Shown one piece after another: positions 1 to 9,044 of a DNA stretch of 64,000 nucleotides. The notes below the pieces were generated by a model, which was not told the origin of the DNA, searched no databases, and saw only the letters and a program-made list of their open reading frames with translations. Location: the NCBI RefSeq assembly GCF_000238395.3, contig NZ_CP011025.1, positions 3,776,835 through 3,840,834 of the forward strand, given 5' to 3'. The first letter of the stretch is position 1, and every line of letters begins with the position of its first letter. The position numbers and the translations under genes were made by a program. This DNA comes from Pseudoalteromonas arctica A 37-1-2 (GTDB lineage Bacteria; Pseudomonadota; Gammaproteobacteria; Enterobacterales; Alteromonadaceae).

Positions 1-218
1 TAAACCACCCTCGTTACGGTGTAACTCTGCAGCAGTGGCAAGCTCATAAAGTAGTGCCTGTTAAAGCCAAATGCTACGCCGTCATTGGCATGTTAATTGG
101 ATTTATATTTTTACTGTATTCAGCCGCCCCTATTTGGGTTATTTATCTCGTTGCAGTAATAGAAGTATCGGTAATGATTTACCTTATTTTAAGACCCTCC
201 AGCCCCCCTAAGCATTAA
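1..218 (+). CDS. DUF454 (YbaN-like) small membrane protein, 3' part only
   Basis: Open frame 3 runs from the window edge to a TAA at 216-218, giving about 71 C-terminal residues. It begins NHPRYGVTLQQW and then has two hydrophobic stretches (near IGMLIGFIFLLYSA and WVIYLVAVIEVSVMIYLI). The NHPR(Y/F)G...W pattern followed by paired membrane helices is typical of the DUF454/YbaN inner-membrane family, whose role is unknown. The start lies outside the window. The next gene is separated by a 124-bp gap holding a Fur-box-like site, so it is probably a separate transcription unit. Assignment is by remembered family pattern only. Confidence 0.7.
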   Translation, partial: NHPRYGVTLQQWQAHKVVPVKAKCYAVIGMLIGFIFLLYSAAPIWVIYLVAVIEVSVMIYLILRPSSPPKH

Positions 219-284
219 ATATTCATTTTTTACCTGCATACCACCTTTGTTTTAAAGTTTTTATGTAAAGATAAGTAAGTAAAT

Positions 285-313
285 TTGTAATAGCTAATGC
301 AAATCATTATCAT
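285..313 (+). promoter_or_regulatory. Fur box overlapping a sigma-70-like promoter
   Basis: Bases 293-311 (GCTAATGCAAATCATTATC) match the 19-bp Fur consensus GATAATGATAATCATTATC at 16 of 19 positions, by my own alignment. A possible -35 (TTGTAA, 285-290) and -10 (TATCAT, 308-313) lie 17 bp apart, so Fur binding would cover the promoter. This predicts iron repression of the PepSY-DUF2271-DUF4198 genes just downstream. Confidence 0.7.
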
Positions 314-342
314 GTTGTAAATTTAATTTATTTACTGTTTTT

Positions 343-975
343 ATGTCGTTTATTAATAAGCGGGCTTTGTATAGTACAAGCCGTGCTCTACATATTTATA
401 TTTCTACAGCTTTGTTTTTTTTGCTTATTTTATTTTGCGTTAGCGGCATAGTGCTCAACCATATTGATTGGCTTAAAAACGATAAAAATAACGGTCAAGT
501 AACGGCGGTAATTCCAGCTGAGCTAGTTACCAAAGCAAATGAGCAGCTAAATACCTTGCCAACGCTTTACCCAGAAATAGAAGCTTACTTAGCCGAGCAA
601 TATGCACTTACAAAAGTAAAAAGCATTGAGTGGGAAAAAGAAGACGCGCTTGTCATGCTCGACTACCCACTGCCTGCAGGGTTTGCCTACGCAGAGCTTG
701 ATTTTACAACTGGCGAGTTAAACCTTGATTACCAAACAGGTGGCTTTTTAAGCCTCATTGGCGACTTACATAAAGGCCGCCACAGCGGTGAAGTATGGAG
801 TTGGGTGATTGATATATCTGCCGTACTAATGATTTTATTTGCCATCACCGGCATGATTATTTTGTTTCAAAATAGAAAAAAACGCTTAGCAGGAATATGG
901 ATAACCATACTAGGAGTCGCAACTCCACTGGTTATTTATTTATGTTGGGTTCCACAAATAAAAGGAGTGTCTTAA
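343..975 (+). CDS. PepSY-associated transmembrane protein
   Basis: 210-residue inner-membrane protein. It has a first helix near residues 18-38 (with HIYISTALFFLLILFCVSGI then NH), a periplasmic domain, and two further helices near 150-175 and 183-203. The H...SG...NH pattern in helix one, plus a later GDLHKGRHSG segment, is the signature of PepSY-associated TM proteins, which often sit in iron or heme uptake loci. A Fur-box-like promoter lies directly upstream. Its stop overlaps the start of the next gene (TAATG), indicating translational coupling. It may help in electron transfer or ferric reduction across the membrane, but that role is inferred from family context. Confidence 0.75.
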   Translation: MSFINKRALYSTSRALHIYISTALFFLLILFCVSGIVLNHIDWLKNDKNNGQVTAVIPAELVTKANEQLNTLPTLYPEIEAYLAEQYALTKVKSIEWEKEDALVMLDYPLPAGFAYAELDFTTGELNLDYQTGGFLSLIGDLHKGRHSGEVWSWVIDISAVLMILFAITGMIILFQNRKKRLAGIWITILGVATPLVIYLCWVPQIKGVS

Positions 976-1484
976 TGGTTAAATTTAAATTATTTATAAG
1001 CGCCGCATTACTGCTCGTAGCTGCGTTTTTTCAAACAACGGCGCATGCGCAAACACCACAGCTAGAGGTTGAATTAACGCTTCCCGACTTAGAAGTACAA
1101 CCGTATCACCGTCCATACGTTGCAGTTTGGCTTGAAACACCAGAGCGCAAACACGTTACAACGCTTGCACTTTGGGTACAAAAAGCAGAATGGTTTAAAG
1201 ACTTACGCCAATGGTGGCGTAAAGCCGGTAAAAGCGATGCCAACTTTGACGGCATTAGCGGCGCAACAAAACGCGCGGGTACTTACACTATAAATTGGCA
1301 AGGTAACGATTTAGACGGTAACCCAGTAAAACCAGGTAAATACTTACTAAATATTGAAGTTGTACGCGAAGAAGGCGGCAGAGATTACACCCGTGTTGAG
1401 CTTGATTTAACAAAGTCGGGAAAAATTACAATTGATGGTAAAAACGAGTTTTCACAAAGCTTCGTCACTGTAAGCACTAAGTAG
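975..1484 (+). CDS. DUF2271 periplasmic protein
   Basis: I place the start at ATG 975, not at an upstream in-frame ATG at 897, because AAAGGAG at 961-967 sits 7 bp before it and a signal peptide begins there (MVKFKLFISAALLLVAAFFQ, cleavage near AHA). The protein is 169 residues. The mature part has the DUF2271 layout: VWLETPERKHVTTLALWVQK, a tryptophan-rich WFKDLRQWWRK, then DGISGATKRAGTY and a DLDGNPVKPGKY segment that resembles a FlgD-like beta fold. Function is unknown. It is coupled to the PepSY-TM gene and followed 34 bp later by the DUF4198 gene, the common three-gene arrangement beside TonB receptors. Confidence 0.78.
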   Translation: MVKFKLFISAALLLVAAFFQTTAHAQTPQLEVELTLPDLEVQPYHRPYVAVWLETPERKHVTTLALWVQKAEWFKDLRQWWRKAGKSDANFDGISGATKRAGTYTINWQGNDLDGNPVKPGKYLLNIEVVREEGGRDYTRVELDLTKSGKITIDGKNEFSQSFVTVSTK

Positions 1485-1518
1485 CTGCTACTTAATTATT
1501 TGAATTTAAGGAAATACA

Positions 1519-2364
1519 ATGAAAATTAATTTATTAAAAACTGCATTAATCGGCGCATTGAGCTTATCTGCTTTAGTGTCAACTTCAGCAAGTGCACACG
1601 GACGTTGGTTACTACCTTCGCATACATCTTTATCAGGCGATAAAGCGCATTACGTAATGATTGACGCGAGTATTTCAAACGAAATTTTTGCACCAGACAA
1701 AGCCTTTAAACCTAAAGAAAAAGGCGCCGAGTACGACGACACATTATTAATGGCACTTGCGCCTAATGGTGAGCCAGTATCTGAAACCATCCGTGCTTAT
1801 TACTTAAAACGTAAAAGCTCAGCTGCGGTAAGCTTAACAGAGCAAGGTACTTACCACATTGCAATGACCCAAAAGCCAATGTACATGACCTTCTATAAAA
1901 ACGAAGAAGGTAAGCGCAAGCGCGTATTTGGTAAGAAAACAGACGCCGAGTTACCTAGCAATGCAAAAGATGTAACTACAACGAAGGTTGTTTCAACAGT
2001 AGATACATTTGTAAGCCGAAATGGCACCTCAAAGCCTGCACAGTTAGGTTTAGGCTTAGAGCTTAGCGGTCCAACGCATCCAAACGATTTATTTGTAGGT
2101 GAGCAAGCACGTTTTCAATTACTACAAGATGGTAAATCTGCTGGTGAAGGCATTGAAGTAAGTATTTTAAAAGGCGACACACGCTACCGTAACGACCGTG
2201 GCGAAGTAAAAGTAACGACCGATAAAGAAGGTATGTTTACAATTACGTGGAAAGAAGCAGGCCTATACCTAATCGAAACTTCTAACAAGGTTACCGTAAA
2301 TGAAGAAGGCGTAGATGCAGGACGTTATGCATTATTTACAACGCTTGAAGTTGCCCCTGAATAA
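1519..2364 (+). CDS. DUF4198 periplasmic protein, metal-uptake associated
   Basis: 281-residue exported protein with a signal peptide ending near SASA-HGRW. The HGRWLLPSHT start of the mature chain is characteristic of DUF4198 (NikM/CbiK-like periplasmic) proteins, where an N-terminal His can take part in metal binding. The C-terminal half (about residues 180-281) has a beta-rich carrier-like layout with EGIEVSILKGDTRY and GLYLIETS. It follows the DUF2271 gene by 34 bp with an AAGGAA ribosome site and is closed by a strong terminator. It probably works with the downstream TonB receptor in metal or siderophore handling. The substrate cannot be read from sequence. Confidence 0.75.
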   Translation: MKINLLKTALIGALSLSALVSTSASAHGRWLLPSHTSLSGDKAHYVMIDASISNEIFAPDKAFKPKEKGAEYDDTLLMALAPNGEPVSETIRAYYLKRKSSAAVSLTEQGTYHIAMTQKPMYMTFYKNEEGKRKRVFGKKTDAELPSNAKDVTTTKVVSTVDTFVSRNGTSKPAQLGLGLELSGPTHPNDLFVGEQARFQLLQDGKSAGEGIEVSILKGDTRYRNDRGEVKVTTDKEGMFTITWKEAGLYLIETSNKVTVNEEGVDAGRYALFTTLEVAPE

Positions 2365-2387
2365 TTTAAATCACTAAATTTAAAAAA

Positions 2388-2419
2388 TTGAAAGGCCAAG
2401 CATTTGCTTGGCCTTTTTA
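2388..2419 (+). terminator. Rho-independent terminator after DUF4198 gene
   Basis: Perfect 10-bp stem AAAGGCCAAG / CTTGGCCTTT with a 6-nt loop, followed by a T run. It separates the PepSY-DUF2271-DUF4198 operon from the TonB receptor gene, which has its own promoter. Confidence 0.9.
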
Positions 2420-2565
2420 CGTCTTACTAACTTTTATCTAAAATTCCCTTGAATTCGCAACCATTCGACACAAGATTGCAACTACAACGATCCAAACGCC
2501 TATATCGCGCGTAAACAGTGACCTTATATGTTAACAACTTAGAATATCTTAGATAGTTTTTATCT

Positions 2566-2594
2566 TTGCACTAGGGTAGTCGCTTCTATATGAT
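2566..2594 (+). promoter_or_regulatory. Sigma-70 promoter of the TonB receptor gene
   Basis: TTGCAC at 2566-2571 and TATGAT at 2589-2594, spaced 17 bp, about 39 bp upstream of the receptor ATG. No Fur-like site is visible around it. Confidence 0.6.
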
Positions 2595-2632
2595 GCGCTC
2601 CTTTTCGACTAGCAGCTCTTGGGGAACAATTA

Positions 2633-5164
2633 ATGACTTTTAAGCGTTTATCTGCAAATAAACTAGCACTTAGCTTGGCCGTTACCACTGCACTTAGCAC
2701 TCCTTACTCTATGGCCGTTGCCGCAGAGCAAGATAATCAAGCAGAAAAGAATATCGAAGTAATTTCGGTTACCGGTACTCGCAGAAGCTTACGCAGTATT
2801 GCCGAAAGTACGGTACCCGTAGACATTATTACCAGCGGTGATATGCAAAGTACGGGTCAGCTAGAAATAAGCCAAATACTAGCAAACCAAGTACCTAGCT
2901 TTAACTACCCAAGTGCCACTATGGGTGATGGTACTGACCATGCAAAACCAGCTGTTTTACGTGGATTAGCACCCGATCACACATTAGTACTTATAAACGG
3001 TAAGCGCCGCCACGCTGGTGCGCTATTAAACTTAGCGGGCGTTGTTGGCCGAGGCTCTACAGCTGTTGATTTGAACATGATTCCAACCTCTGCAATTAAA
3101 CGTGTTGAAGTACTACGTGACGGTGCAGCCGCACAGTACGGCTCTGATGCAATTGCTGGGGTAATTAACATTGTACTTAAAGATGCCTCAGAAGGCGGTA
3201 GCGTTAGCGTAACGTACGGTAAATACGACACTCAAATGGCTGGTGTATCTCAGCTAGAAAGCACCTATGCAGACGCAAACGGCGACTTAGCCTTTAATAC
3301 CGGTGGCGACAGAGAAGTAAACGACGGTGCAACACGCACTGTTAGTGCAAACTCTGGTTTTGCGTTATCTGATAACGGCTTTGTAAACGTATCAATTGAA
3401 TACCGTGATAACGACTCAACTCAACGCTCAGGCTTTGACCCGCGTCCACAATACGCCAAACTTGATGACGGCAGCCTAGACCCACGCGAATTTACTGTCG
3501 ATCGTTACAACCACCGTTTTGGTAAAGCCGACCTTGAAGATTACGCATTGTTTTACAACATGGGTTACGATTTAGATAACGGCTTAAACCTTTATTCATT
3601 TGGTAGCTACTCAAAGCGTGAAGGTAATTCAGGTGGTTTTTACCGCCGCGCAATAGACAAGCGTAATGTTTTAGAAGTATACCCAGATGGCTTTTTGCCG
3701 CAAATTGAAACTGACGTACAAGACTACTCATTTGCACTGGGCTTACAAGGCGAAACTAACGACTGGACATGGGATGTAAGTACTAACTACGGCCGTAACG
3801 ACTTTGGTTTTGGTGTTGTAAATAGTATTAATACATCACTAGGTGCCGACAGCCCAACCGAATTTGACAACGGTGCATTGGTTTACGATCAGTTTTTAGT
3901 AAACGCAACGGCCAATACCACACTCGATTTAGGCTTACCTGATGACGTATTTTTTACCGTAGGTACTGAATACCGCCACGAAAGCTACAAAATAGAAGAA
4001 GGCGAAGAAGCGTCTTACATCACCGCACTTGATAGCGATGGTAACCCAATTGCAGCCGGTGGCGCGCAAGTACTTGCTGGTTTTGGACCAGAAAGTGCGA
4101 CTGACGAAAGCCGTCATAACATCGCTTTATTTGTTGAGTTTGATACCTACTTAACAGAAAAATGGAACGTAGTTTTAGCGGGTCGTTATGAAGATTACAG
4201 CGACTTTGGTGACACATTTACCTCTAAGCTTGCTTCGCGTTACAGCATTAACGAGAACCTATCGCTACGTGGTGCAATTAGCACAGGTTTCCGTGCGCCA
4301 TCATTAGCACAAAGCTCGTACCGCCAAATCTCTACCGTACTTGAAAACAACCAACCACTTGAGGTTGGTTTATTCCCTACCGATTCTGCAGCAGCACAAG
4401 CACTAGGTGCTCAGCCGTTAGATGCTGAAGAGTCAGTAAACGTAACAGCAGGCTTTATTTACACGCAAGGCAGCTTTAGCTTAACGGTTGATGCATATCG
4501 CATTGATATTGATGACCGTATTGTTTTGTCTGAAAACCTAGAAGGCGATGCCGTAGTAGAAATACTACAAAATGCCGGTGAATTAAACACGCAACTCGTA
4601 CGTTACTTTACTAACGCTATCGACTCACGTACGCAAGGTGTAGATATAGTTGCTACTTACAACTTAGATTTAGACAACTTAGGTGATTTACGTTTAAACG
4701 TAGCCGCTAACTTTAACGACACCGAAGTAACACACGTAAACGACAACCCAAGCGAGCTTAACTCACTAGGTGACGACTACGTAGTGTTTGCGCGTCGTGA
4801 AGTAGGTCGTTTTGAAGAAGGCACACCAGATAGCAAATGGAACCTATCGGCAGTGTGGAACTTTAACGAATGGCAAACAACCCTTCGTGCCACACGTTAT
4901 GGTGAAGTCGCTGATATATCAACTACAGCTGATCGCGATGAATACCTAGACCCTAAATGGATCACCGACCTAGAAGTGGCATACCGTCCAGACGAATATT
5001 GGAAATTTGCCGTTGGTGCAAACAACTTGTTCGATCAGTACCCACAAGCCACCGTGGATAACATTGGTTACTCTGACTTTGGCCAAATATTCCCGTACAC
5101 ACCGTATGCGCCTTACGGATTAGACGGGCGTTTTTTATACGGTAACATTACTTACAGCTTTTAA
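2633..5164 (+). CDS. TonB-dependent outer-membrane receptor
   Basis: 843 residues. A signal peptide ends near residue 31 (AVAAEQ), and a TonB box-like EVISVTGTR lies at about 43-51. The plug domain covers roughly 55-185, with the conserved LRGLAPDHTLVLINGKRRH and RVEVLRDGAAAQYGSDAIAGVINIV motifs. The 22-strand barrel follows, with FRAPSL near 565, and ends in a C-terminal Phe (YGNITYSF) as expected for outer-membrane insertion. It imports a TonB-energised ligand; the Fur-linked operon just upstream suggests an iron complex, but the ligand cannot be told from sequence. It has its own promoter and is closed by a clear terminator. Confidence 0.92.
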   Translation: MTFKRLSANKLALSLAVTTALSTPYSMAVAAEQDNQAEKNIEVISVTGTRRSLRSIAESTVPVDIITSGDMQSTGQLEISQILANQVPSFNYPSATMGDGTDHAKPAVLRGLAPDHTLVLINGKRRHAGALLNLAGVVGRGSTAVDLNMIPTSAIKRVEVLRDGAAAQYGSDAIAGVINIVLKDASEGGSVSVTYGKYDTQMAGVSQLESTYADANGDLAFNTGGDREVNDGATRTVSANSGFALSDNGFVNVSIEYRDNDSTQRSGFDPRPQYAKLDDGSLDPREFTVDRYNHRFGKADLEDYALFYNMGYDLDNGLNLYSFGSYSKREGNSGGFYRRAIDKRNVLEVYPDGFLPQIETDVQDYSFALGLQGETNDWTWDVSTNYGRNDFGFGVVNSINTSLGADSPTEFDNGALVYDQFLVNATANTTLDLGLPDDVFFTVGTEYRHESYKIEEGEEASYITALDSDGNPIAAGGAQVLAGFGPESATDESRHNIALFVEFDTYLTEKWNVVLAGRYEDYSDFGDTFTSKLASRYSINENLSLRGAISTGFRAPSLAQSSYRQISTVLENNQPLEVGLFPTDSAAAQALGAQPLDAEESVNVTAGFIYTQGSFSLTVDAYRIDIDDRIVLSENLEGDAVVEILQNAGELNTQLVRYFTNAIDSRTQGVDIVATYNLDLDNLGDLRLNVAANFNDTEVTHVNDNPSELNSLGDDYVVFARREVGRFEEGTPDSKWNLSAVWNFNEWQTTLRATRYGEVADISTTADRDEYLDPKWITDLEVAYRPDEYWKFAVGANNLFDQYPQATVDNIGYSDFGQIFPYTPYAPYGLDGRFLYGNITYSF

Positions 5165-5192
5165 TTAGTTCCCTAATAAAAGCAGAGCAATT

Positions 5193-5221
5193 ATAAAAGG
5201 ATGCATCGCGCATCCTTTTAT
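5193..5221 (+). terminator. Terminator after TonB receptor
   Basis: Ten-bp stem AAAAGGATGC / GCATCCTTTT with a 5-nt loop ATCGC and T-rich 3' flank. Confidence 0.9.
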
Positions 5222-5370
5222 ATTAATAATTAGTTATTTTAACCACTTATTAGTATTTCAACTTTCATAAAAAACCACCACCCTATATAAAACAACAGCT
5301 TACATTTCGGCCTCATTTTTGCTCTATATTGTTTATATAAATACAAACAATAAATACCAAAGGACTAAAC

Positions 5371-6264
5371 ATGAGCTCATCAACACAATTAAGCATTGCA
5401 AAACCACTTTCACTTATTGGCGGCATTTTATTATTAAGTGGCTGTGTATTTCATATATCGCCAAGCGTTGCGTCGGTAAAACAAACTAAACAGCTATCAC
5501 TGCCAAGCAACAATCTTGAGTATTTAAATGTGTTAAGCGGCGCAGGTAGCCTTGAAATAAAAGGCTCGGAGACTGCCACCAGCATTAGTGTTGATGCCAC
5601 TATTTACACAGCCGACATTGAAGACGAATACGAGCTAACGCTCGAAAAAAACGGTAAACAGGCAAAGCTTGTTGCCCAAAATAAAAGCCGTAATGGCATT
5701 AGCTTTTACAGTGGCCAATCTCCAAGTATTAATTTAGTGGTTACTGTGCCAAGTAATCTAAATTTAGATATTGATGATGGCTCTGGCGACATTTTAATAA
5801 ATGCTATGCAAAGCAATATTGATGTAAAAGACGGCTCAGGAGATTTAACGATAAGCGGTGCTAAAAACCTAACTGTTGACGATGGCTCAGGTGAAGTAAA
5901 CTTTGAAAACATCGAAGGTAATTTAGAATTAACCGACGGCTCTGGCAGTATTCATATAAACAACGTAAGCGGCAATGCAACTATTGACGATGGTTCTGGC
6001 GAAATGCACGTGAGCAACATAACCGGTTCGCTAAACGTTGAAGATGGATCGGGTGATATAGTAATAAGCCATATTAGCGGTGCAGTTAATGTTGATGATA
6101 ACTCTGGCGACCTGCTTATTGAGCATATTGGTTCAAGCGTAACAATTGAAGACGGTTCGGGTGATATTCGCGTTAATCATGCAAAGGGGCTGACTATTAC
6201 TGAGTCGGGCTCGGGCGATGTAAGTATCGATAATATTAGCGGCTCAGTAAAGGTAGCTGACTAA
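5371..6264 (+). CDS. DUF4097-type repeat lipoprotein
   Basis: 297 residues with a lipoprotein signal (GGILLLSGC, acylated Cys25). The region from about residue 45 to 130 is beta-rich. From about residue 131 to the end there are nine tandem repeats of 18-20 residues built on D-D-G-S-G-D/E-(I/L/V), for example IDDGSGDI, VKDGSGDL, VEDGSGDI. This matches the DUF4097 / head-GIN beta-solenoid family of putative surface or periplasmic proteins. The repeated Asp/Gly turns could bind Ca2+, though this is inference. It stands alone, 206 bp after the receptor gene, with an AAAGGA ribosome site. Function is unknown. Confidence 0.75.
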   Translation: MSSSTQLSIAKPLSLIGGILLLSGCVFHISPSVASVKQTKQLSLPSNNLEYLNVLSGAGSLEIKGSETATSISVDATIYTADIEDEYELTLEKNGKQAKLVAQNKSRNGISFYSGQSPSINLVVTVPSNLNLDIDDGSGDILINAMQSNIDVKDGSGDLTISGAKNLTVDDGSGEVNFENIEGNLELTDGSGSIHINNVSGNATIDDGSGEMHVSNITGSLNVEDGSGDIVISHISGAVNVDDNSGDLLIEHIGSSVTIEDGSGDIRVNHAKGLTITESGSGDVSIDNISGSVKVAD

Positions 6265-6300
6265 CTTTATTTAAGCGTTATTTAACTGCCATTTAATATA

Positions 6301-6329
6301 CTTTATGCCCTCTCAATCTGGGCATAAAG
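6301..6329 (+). terminator. Hairpin downstream of DUF4097 lipoprotein
   Basis: Perfect 10-bp stem CTTTATGCCC / GGGCATAAAG with a 9-nt loop. The 3' flank (CACTCCCCCT) lacks a U tract, so it may be an mRNA 3' stabiliser rather than an efficient intrinsic terminator. Confidence 0.5.
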
Positions 6330-6485
6330 CACTCCCCCTCAAAGTATAAGTTATTTAAAAGCAGCACTGTTTCGCGTTAACTATTTCCTAAAATAATGAA
6401 AATTTACTTATTTGATTTATTTTTTTGCTTTATAGCTAATTTGGGTACATATTAATATTCAACTTATTAAAAGGATATTAATATT

Positions 6486-8882
6486 ATGAAATGGAAGTTA
6501 TTAATTTTAATTACTGCTTTATTCACCCTCGTAGCTTGTGGCTCTGGAGGATCAGACTCCAAAACAGTAACTAAACCAGTCAGTACTAACACAAAGCCTA
6601 TTGCAGTTATTACTACCGAGCAATCGGGATTTAAAGTAAATACCACCCTCGTTTTTAGCGCAGCACAAAGTAGCGACCCCGATGGCGATGCACTCACCTA
6701 TCAATGGCAATTAACCAGCAAAAACGAACAAGTAGAAATACCGATTACGGTTAATAATGAAAGTACCGTTGAGTTTTCGGTATCTGAAGCACAAGAGTAC
6801 CAATTAGTATTAACCGTGAGTGACGGTAAGCTTTCAAGCGCACCTGCACAAAAACAATTCACCGCTACTGCAAATACCCAACTAATTGCTAACGCAGGTA
6901 GCACACAAACCGTTAAGCAAGGTGATGTTGTCCTTTTAAATGGCGCGCAAAGTAACACAACCAGCGGCGTAATTAATCAATACAAATGGCAATTTATTAC
7001 TAAGCCTGTAGCAAGTAATGCAACGCTTGAAAATGCGACTCAAGTTAAAAGCCAGTTTGTTGCCGACGAAATAGGCGAGTTTAAAGTTGAGCTTACCGTT
7101 ACTGATTCACAAGGTGATACAGCAAGCACTGTCGTACTTATAAAAAGTGAATCGCTTAATTCTAACTCATCACCACAAGCGGTTATAAACCTAGAAAATC
7201 AAACAATTTCTCCAAATAAAGTTGTGACGCTTTATGGTAACCAAAGTACTGATCCCGATAAAAACGATACACTTAGTTATGCGTGGGCAATTACAGCAAA
7301 ACCCCAGGGCAGCACGCCAGCTCTTTCAAACATGCAAAATCATACCGCTGGGTTTTCAGCGTCTACAGCTGGAGATTACGCGCTTTCACTCACCGTTACC
7401 GATCAACAAGACGAAAGTGATACCGCATCAGTTATTTTAACTGTTACCACAAGTAATAAAGCCCCAGTTGCAACACTTGAATCCGAACGTGATCTTACGT
7501 TAAACGAATCAACCACTTTGCAGTGCCAACAATGTAGCGACCCAGACGGAGATACGCTGAGTTATAACTGGCAGTTACAAGCCAAGCCTTTAAATAGTAC
7601 ATCACAACTAACTAACAACACATCAGCAATGCCCTCTATTGTTGCCGATAAAGAAGGCGACTACGTTGTAAGGCTTACAGTGTCTGATGGGCAATTAAGT
7701 TCAAACCAAGCAACCTCAGCACTGCATGCCAGTAGCAATAAAAAGCCTATTACTTTAGTAACTTATGAAACCTCCATAACGGTTGATGAACAAGTTTTAC
7801 TTGATGCCTCAACTAGTTACGATCCAGAAGGCCAGCCACTAAGCTACCAATGGGAAATCATTTCGTCGCAAGGCCAAGCAACGCTTAGCAGTAATACAAT
7901 ATCAAAACCAACGTTTAGCGCATCAGTAGAGGGGCAAGTCGTTATTTCGTTACGCACTAACGATGGCGTGCAGTTCTCTGACACAAAAACCCTAACAATT
8001 GATGTAATACAAAACGCATTGCCAGTAATTAGCTTCACGGGGGAGCAATCACGCTACGATGTAGTGGGCAATGCAGTTAAATTTGATGTAAGCCAAAGTT
8101 ACGACCCAGAAGGAACCTCTCTCGATTACGCTTGGACGCTATCAGCCCCTTCAGGCTCGAGTACCAGCTTAAGCAATACAAACCAAAGTATTACCGAATT
8201 TATCGCCGATATGACAGGTAGTTACACGCTAACCGTTGTAGCAACTGATGCAGATGGCTTTTCAAAAAGTGTGCAATTTTCAATTACAGTAACTAACTCT
8301 GCACAACTTACCGGTCGTATTAAAGGGCAACTCACTAATGTGCAAAAAGCGGCTATAAGCAATGCACAGCTAACAATTAATGGACAGCAATACAGCACCA
8401 ACACAAATGGCTTTTTTGATGAAGAGGTTAATTTAGCGCAAGGTGAAAAAATAACGATAACAACAGCAGATCAAAGGCTTGCAGCTGGGGAATATAACTC
8501 TGTAGCAATTACGCAAAGCAACTTTACTGTGGATATAGGCCAAAATAGCATGCCCGTTTTACAAGCTGTTGAGGTTTCGGTATTTGTGTGTGCTGAGTTT
8601 TCAGGCCCCGACACCATTAACCTACGCTTTAACATGGTAGATACACTTTTAGCGTCAGATAGCTTTCAATTTAGCTTTGATCAAACCAAACCACTTGCTT
8701 TGCAAAAAAGCGGAAGTACTTACCTCGATAGCGAATTGGATATCGACCTACCTGCATCAGCCGAATTTGAAGTAACAGTAATTGAAACAAGCGTTGAAAA
8801 TACAATCAGCTCAAACATTACTATTTACCATTCTAATTCAGGCCAACCAAGCTCAGCAATTATAAGTATTTGTAATATTTAG
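6486..8882 (+). CDS. PKD-repeat surface lipoprotein
   Basis: 798 residues with a lipoprotein signal (LFTLVAC, Cys18) and a GSGGSD linker. Six PKD/cadherin-like beta-sandwich repeats of about 90 residues follow, starting near residues 37, 130, 230, 328, 420 and 513. Each has the SxDPDGDxLxYxWxL or SYDPEG pattern and an ends-of-repeat GDYxLxLTVTD pattern. A carboxypeptidase-regulatory-like domain lies near 620-700, and a cysteine-containing C-terminal beta domain (VFVCAEFSG ... IISICNI) may form one disulfide. PKD repeats usually mediate surface adhesion or carbohydrate or protein contacts. There is no catalytic domain, and the gene is alone in its unit. Function is not known. Confidence 0.8.
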   Translation: MKWKLLILITALFTLVACGSGGSDSKTVTKPVSTNTKPIAVITTEQSGFKVNTTLVFSAAQSSDPDGDALTYQWQLTSKNEQVEIPITVNNESTVEFSVSEAQEYQLVLTVSDGKLSSAPAQKQFTATANTQLIANAGSTQTVKQGDVVLLNGAQSNTTSGVINQYKWQFITKPVASNATLENATQVKSQFVADEIGEFKVELTVTDSQGDTASTVVLIKSESLNSNSSPQAVINLENQTISPNKVVTLYGNQSTDPDKNDTLSYAWAITAKPQGSTPALSNMQNHTAGFSASTAGDYALSLTVTDQQDESDTASVILTVTTSNKAPVATLESERDLTLNESTTLQCQQCSDPDGDTLSYNWQLQAKPLNSTSQLTNNTSAMPSIVADKEGDYVVRLTVSDGQLSSNQATSALHASSNKKPITLVTYETSITVDEQVLLDASTSYDPEGQPLSYQWEIISSQGQATLSSNTISKPTFSASVEGQVVISLRTNDGVQFSDTKTLTIDVIQNALPVISFTGEQSRYDVVGNAVKFDVSQSYDPEGTSLDYAWTLSAPSGSSTSLSNTNQSITEFIADMTGSYTLTVVATDADGFSKSVQFSITVTNSAQLTGRIKGQLTNVQKAAISNAQLTINGQQYSTNTNGFFDEEVNLAQGEKITITTADQRLAAGEYNSVAITQSNFTVDIGQNSMPVLQAVEVSVFVCAEFSGPDTINLRFNMVDTLLASDSFQFSFDQTKPLALQKSGSTYLDSELDIDLPASAEFEVTVIETSVENTISSNITIYHSNSGQPSSAIISICNI

Positions 8883-8922
8883 TCCCCAACAAGCCCTTCA
8901 ACATAAAGTGCTATTTTTAGCC

Positions 8923-8955
8923 CAGTAGTTATAACCATTAGTGTTATAGCTACTG
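8923..8955 (+). terminator. Long hairpin after PKD lipoprotein
   Basis: Thirteen-bp stem (CAGTAGTTATAAC with GTTATAGCTACTG, one T-G wobble) and a 7-nt loop. There is no U tract on either side, so termination is uncertain. Confidence 0.4.
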
Positions 8956-9044
8956 ATAAATAAGCAACTTTGAGCCATATAATCCATTGTATTTTATAAG
9001 CAGCTAAGCCATTCTAAAAGCCTTAATGTTATTAGGATAAACGC

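Noticed and set aside
897..974. 26-residue extension of the DUF2271 protein
   Set aside because: It lies within the PepSY-TM gene and precedes the ribosome site and signal peptide.
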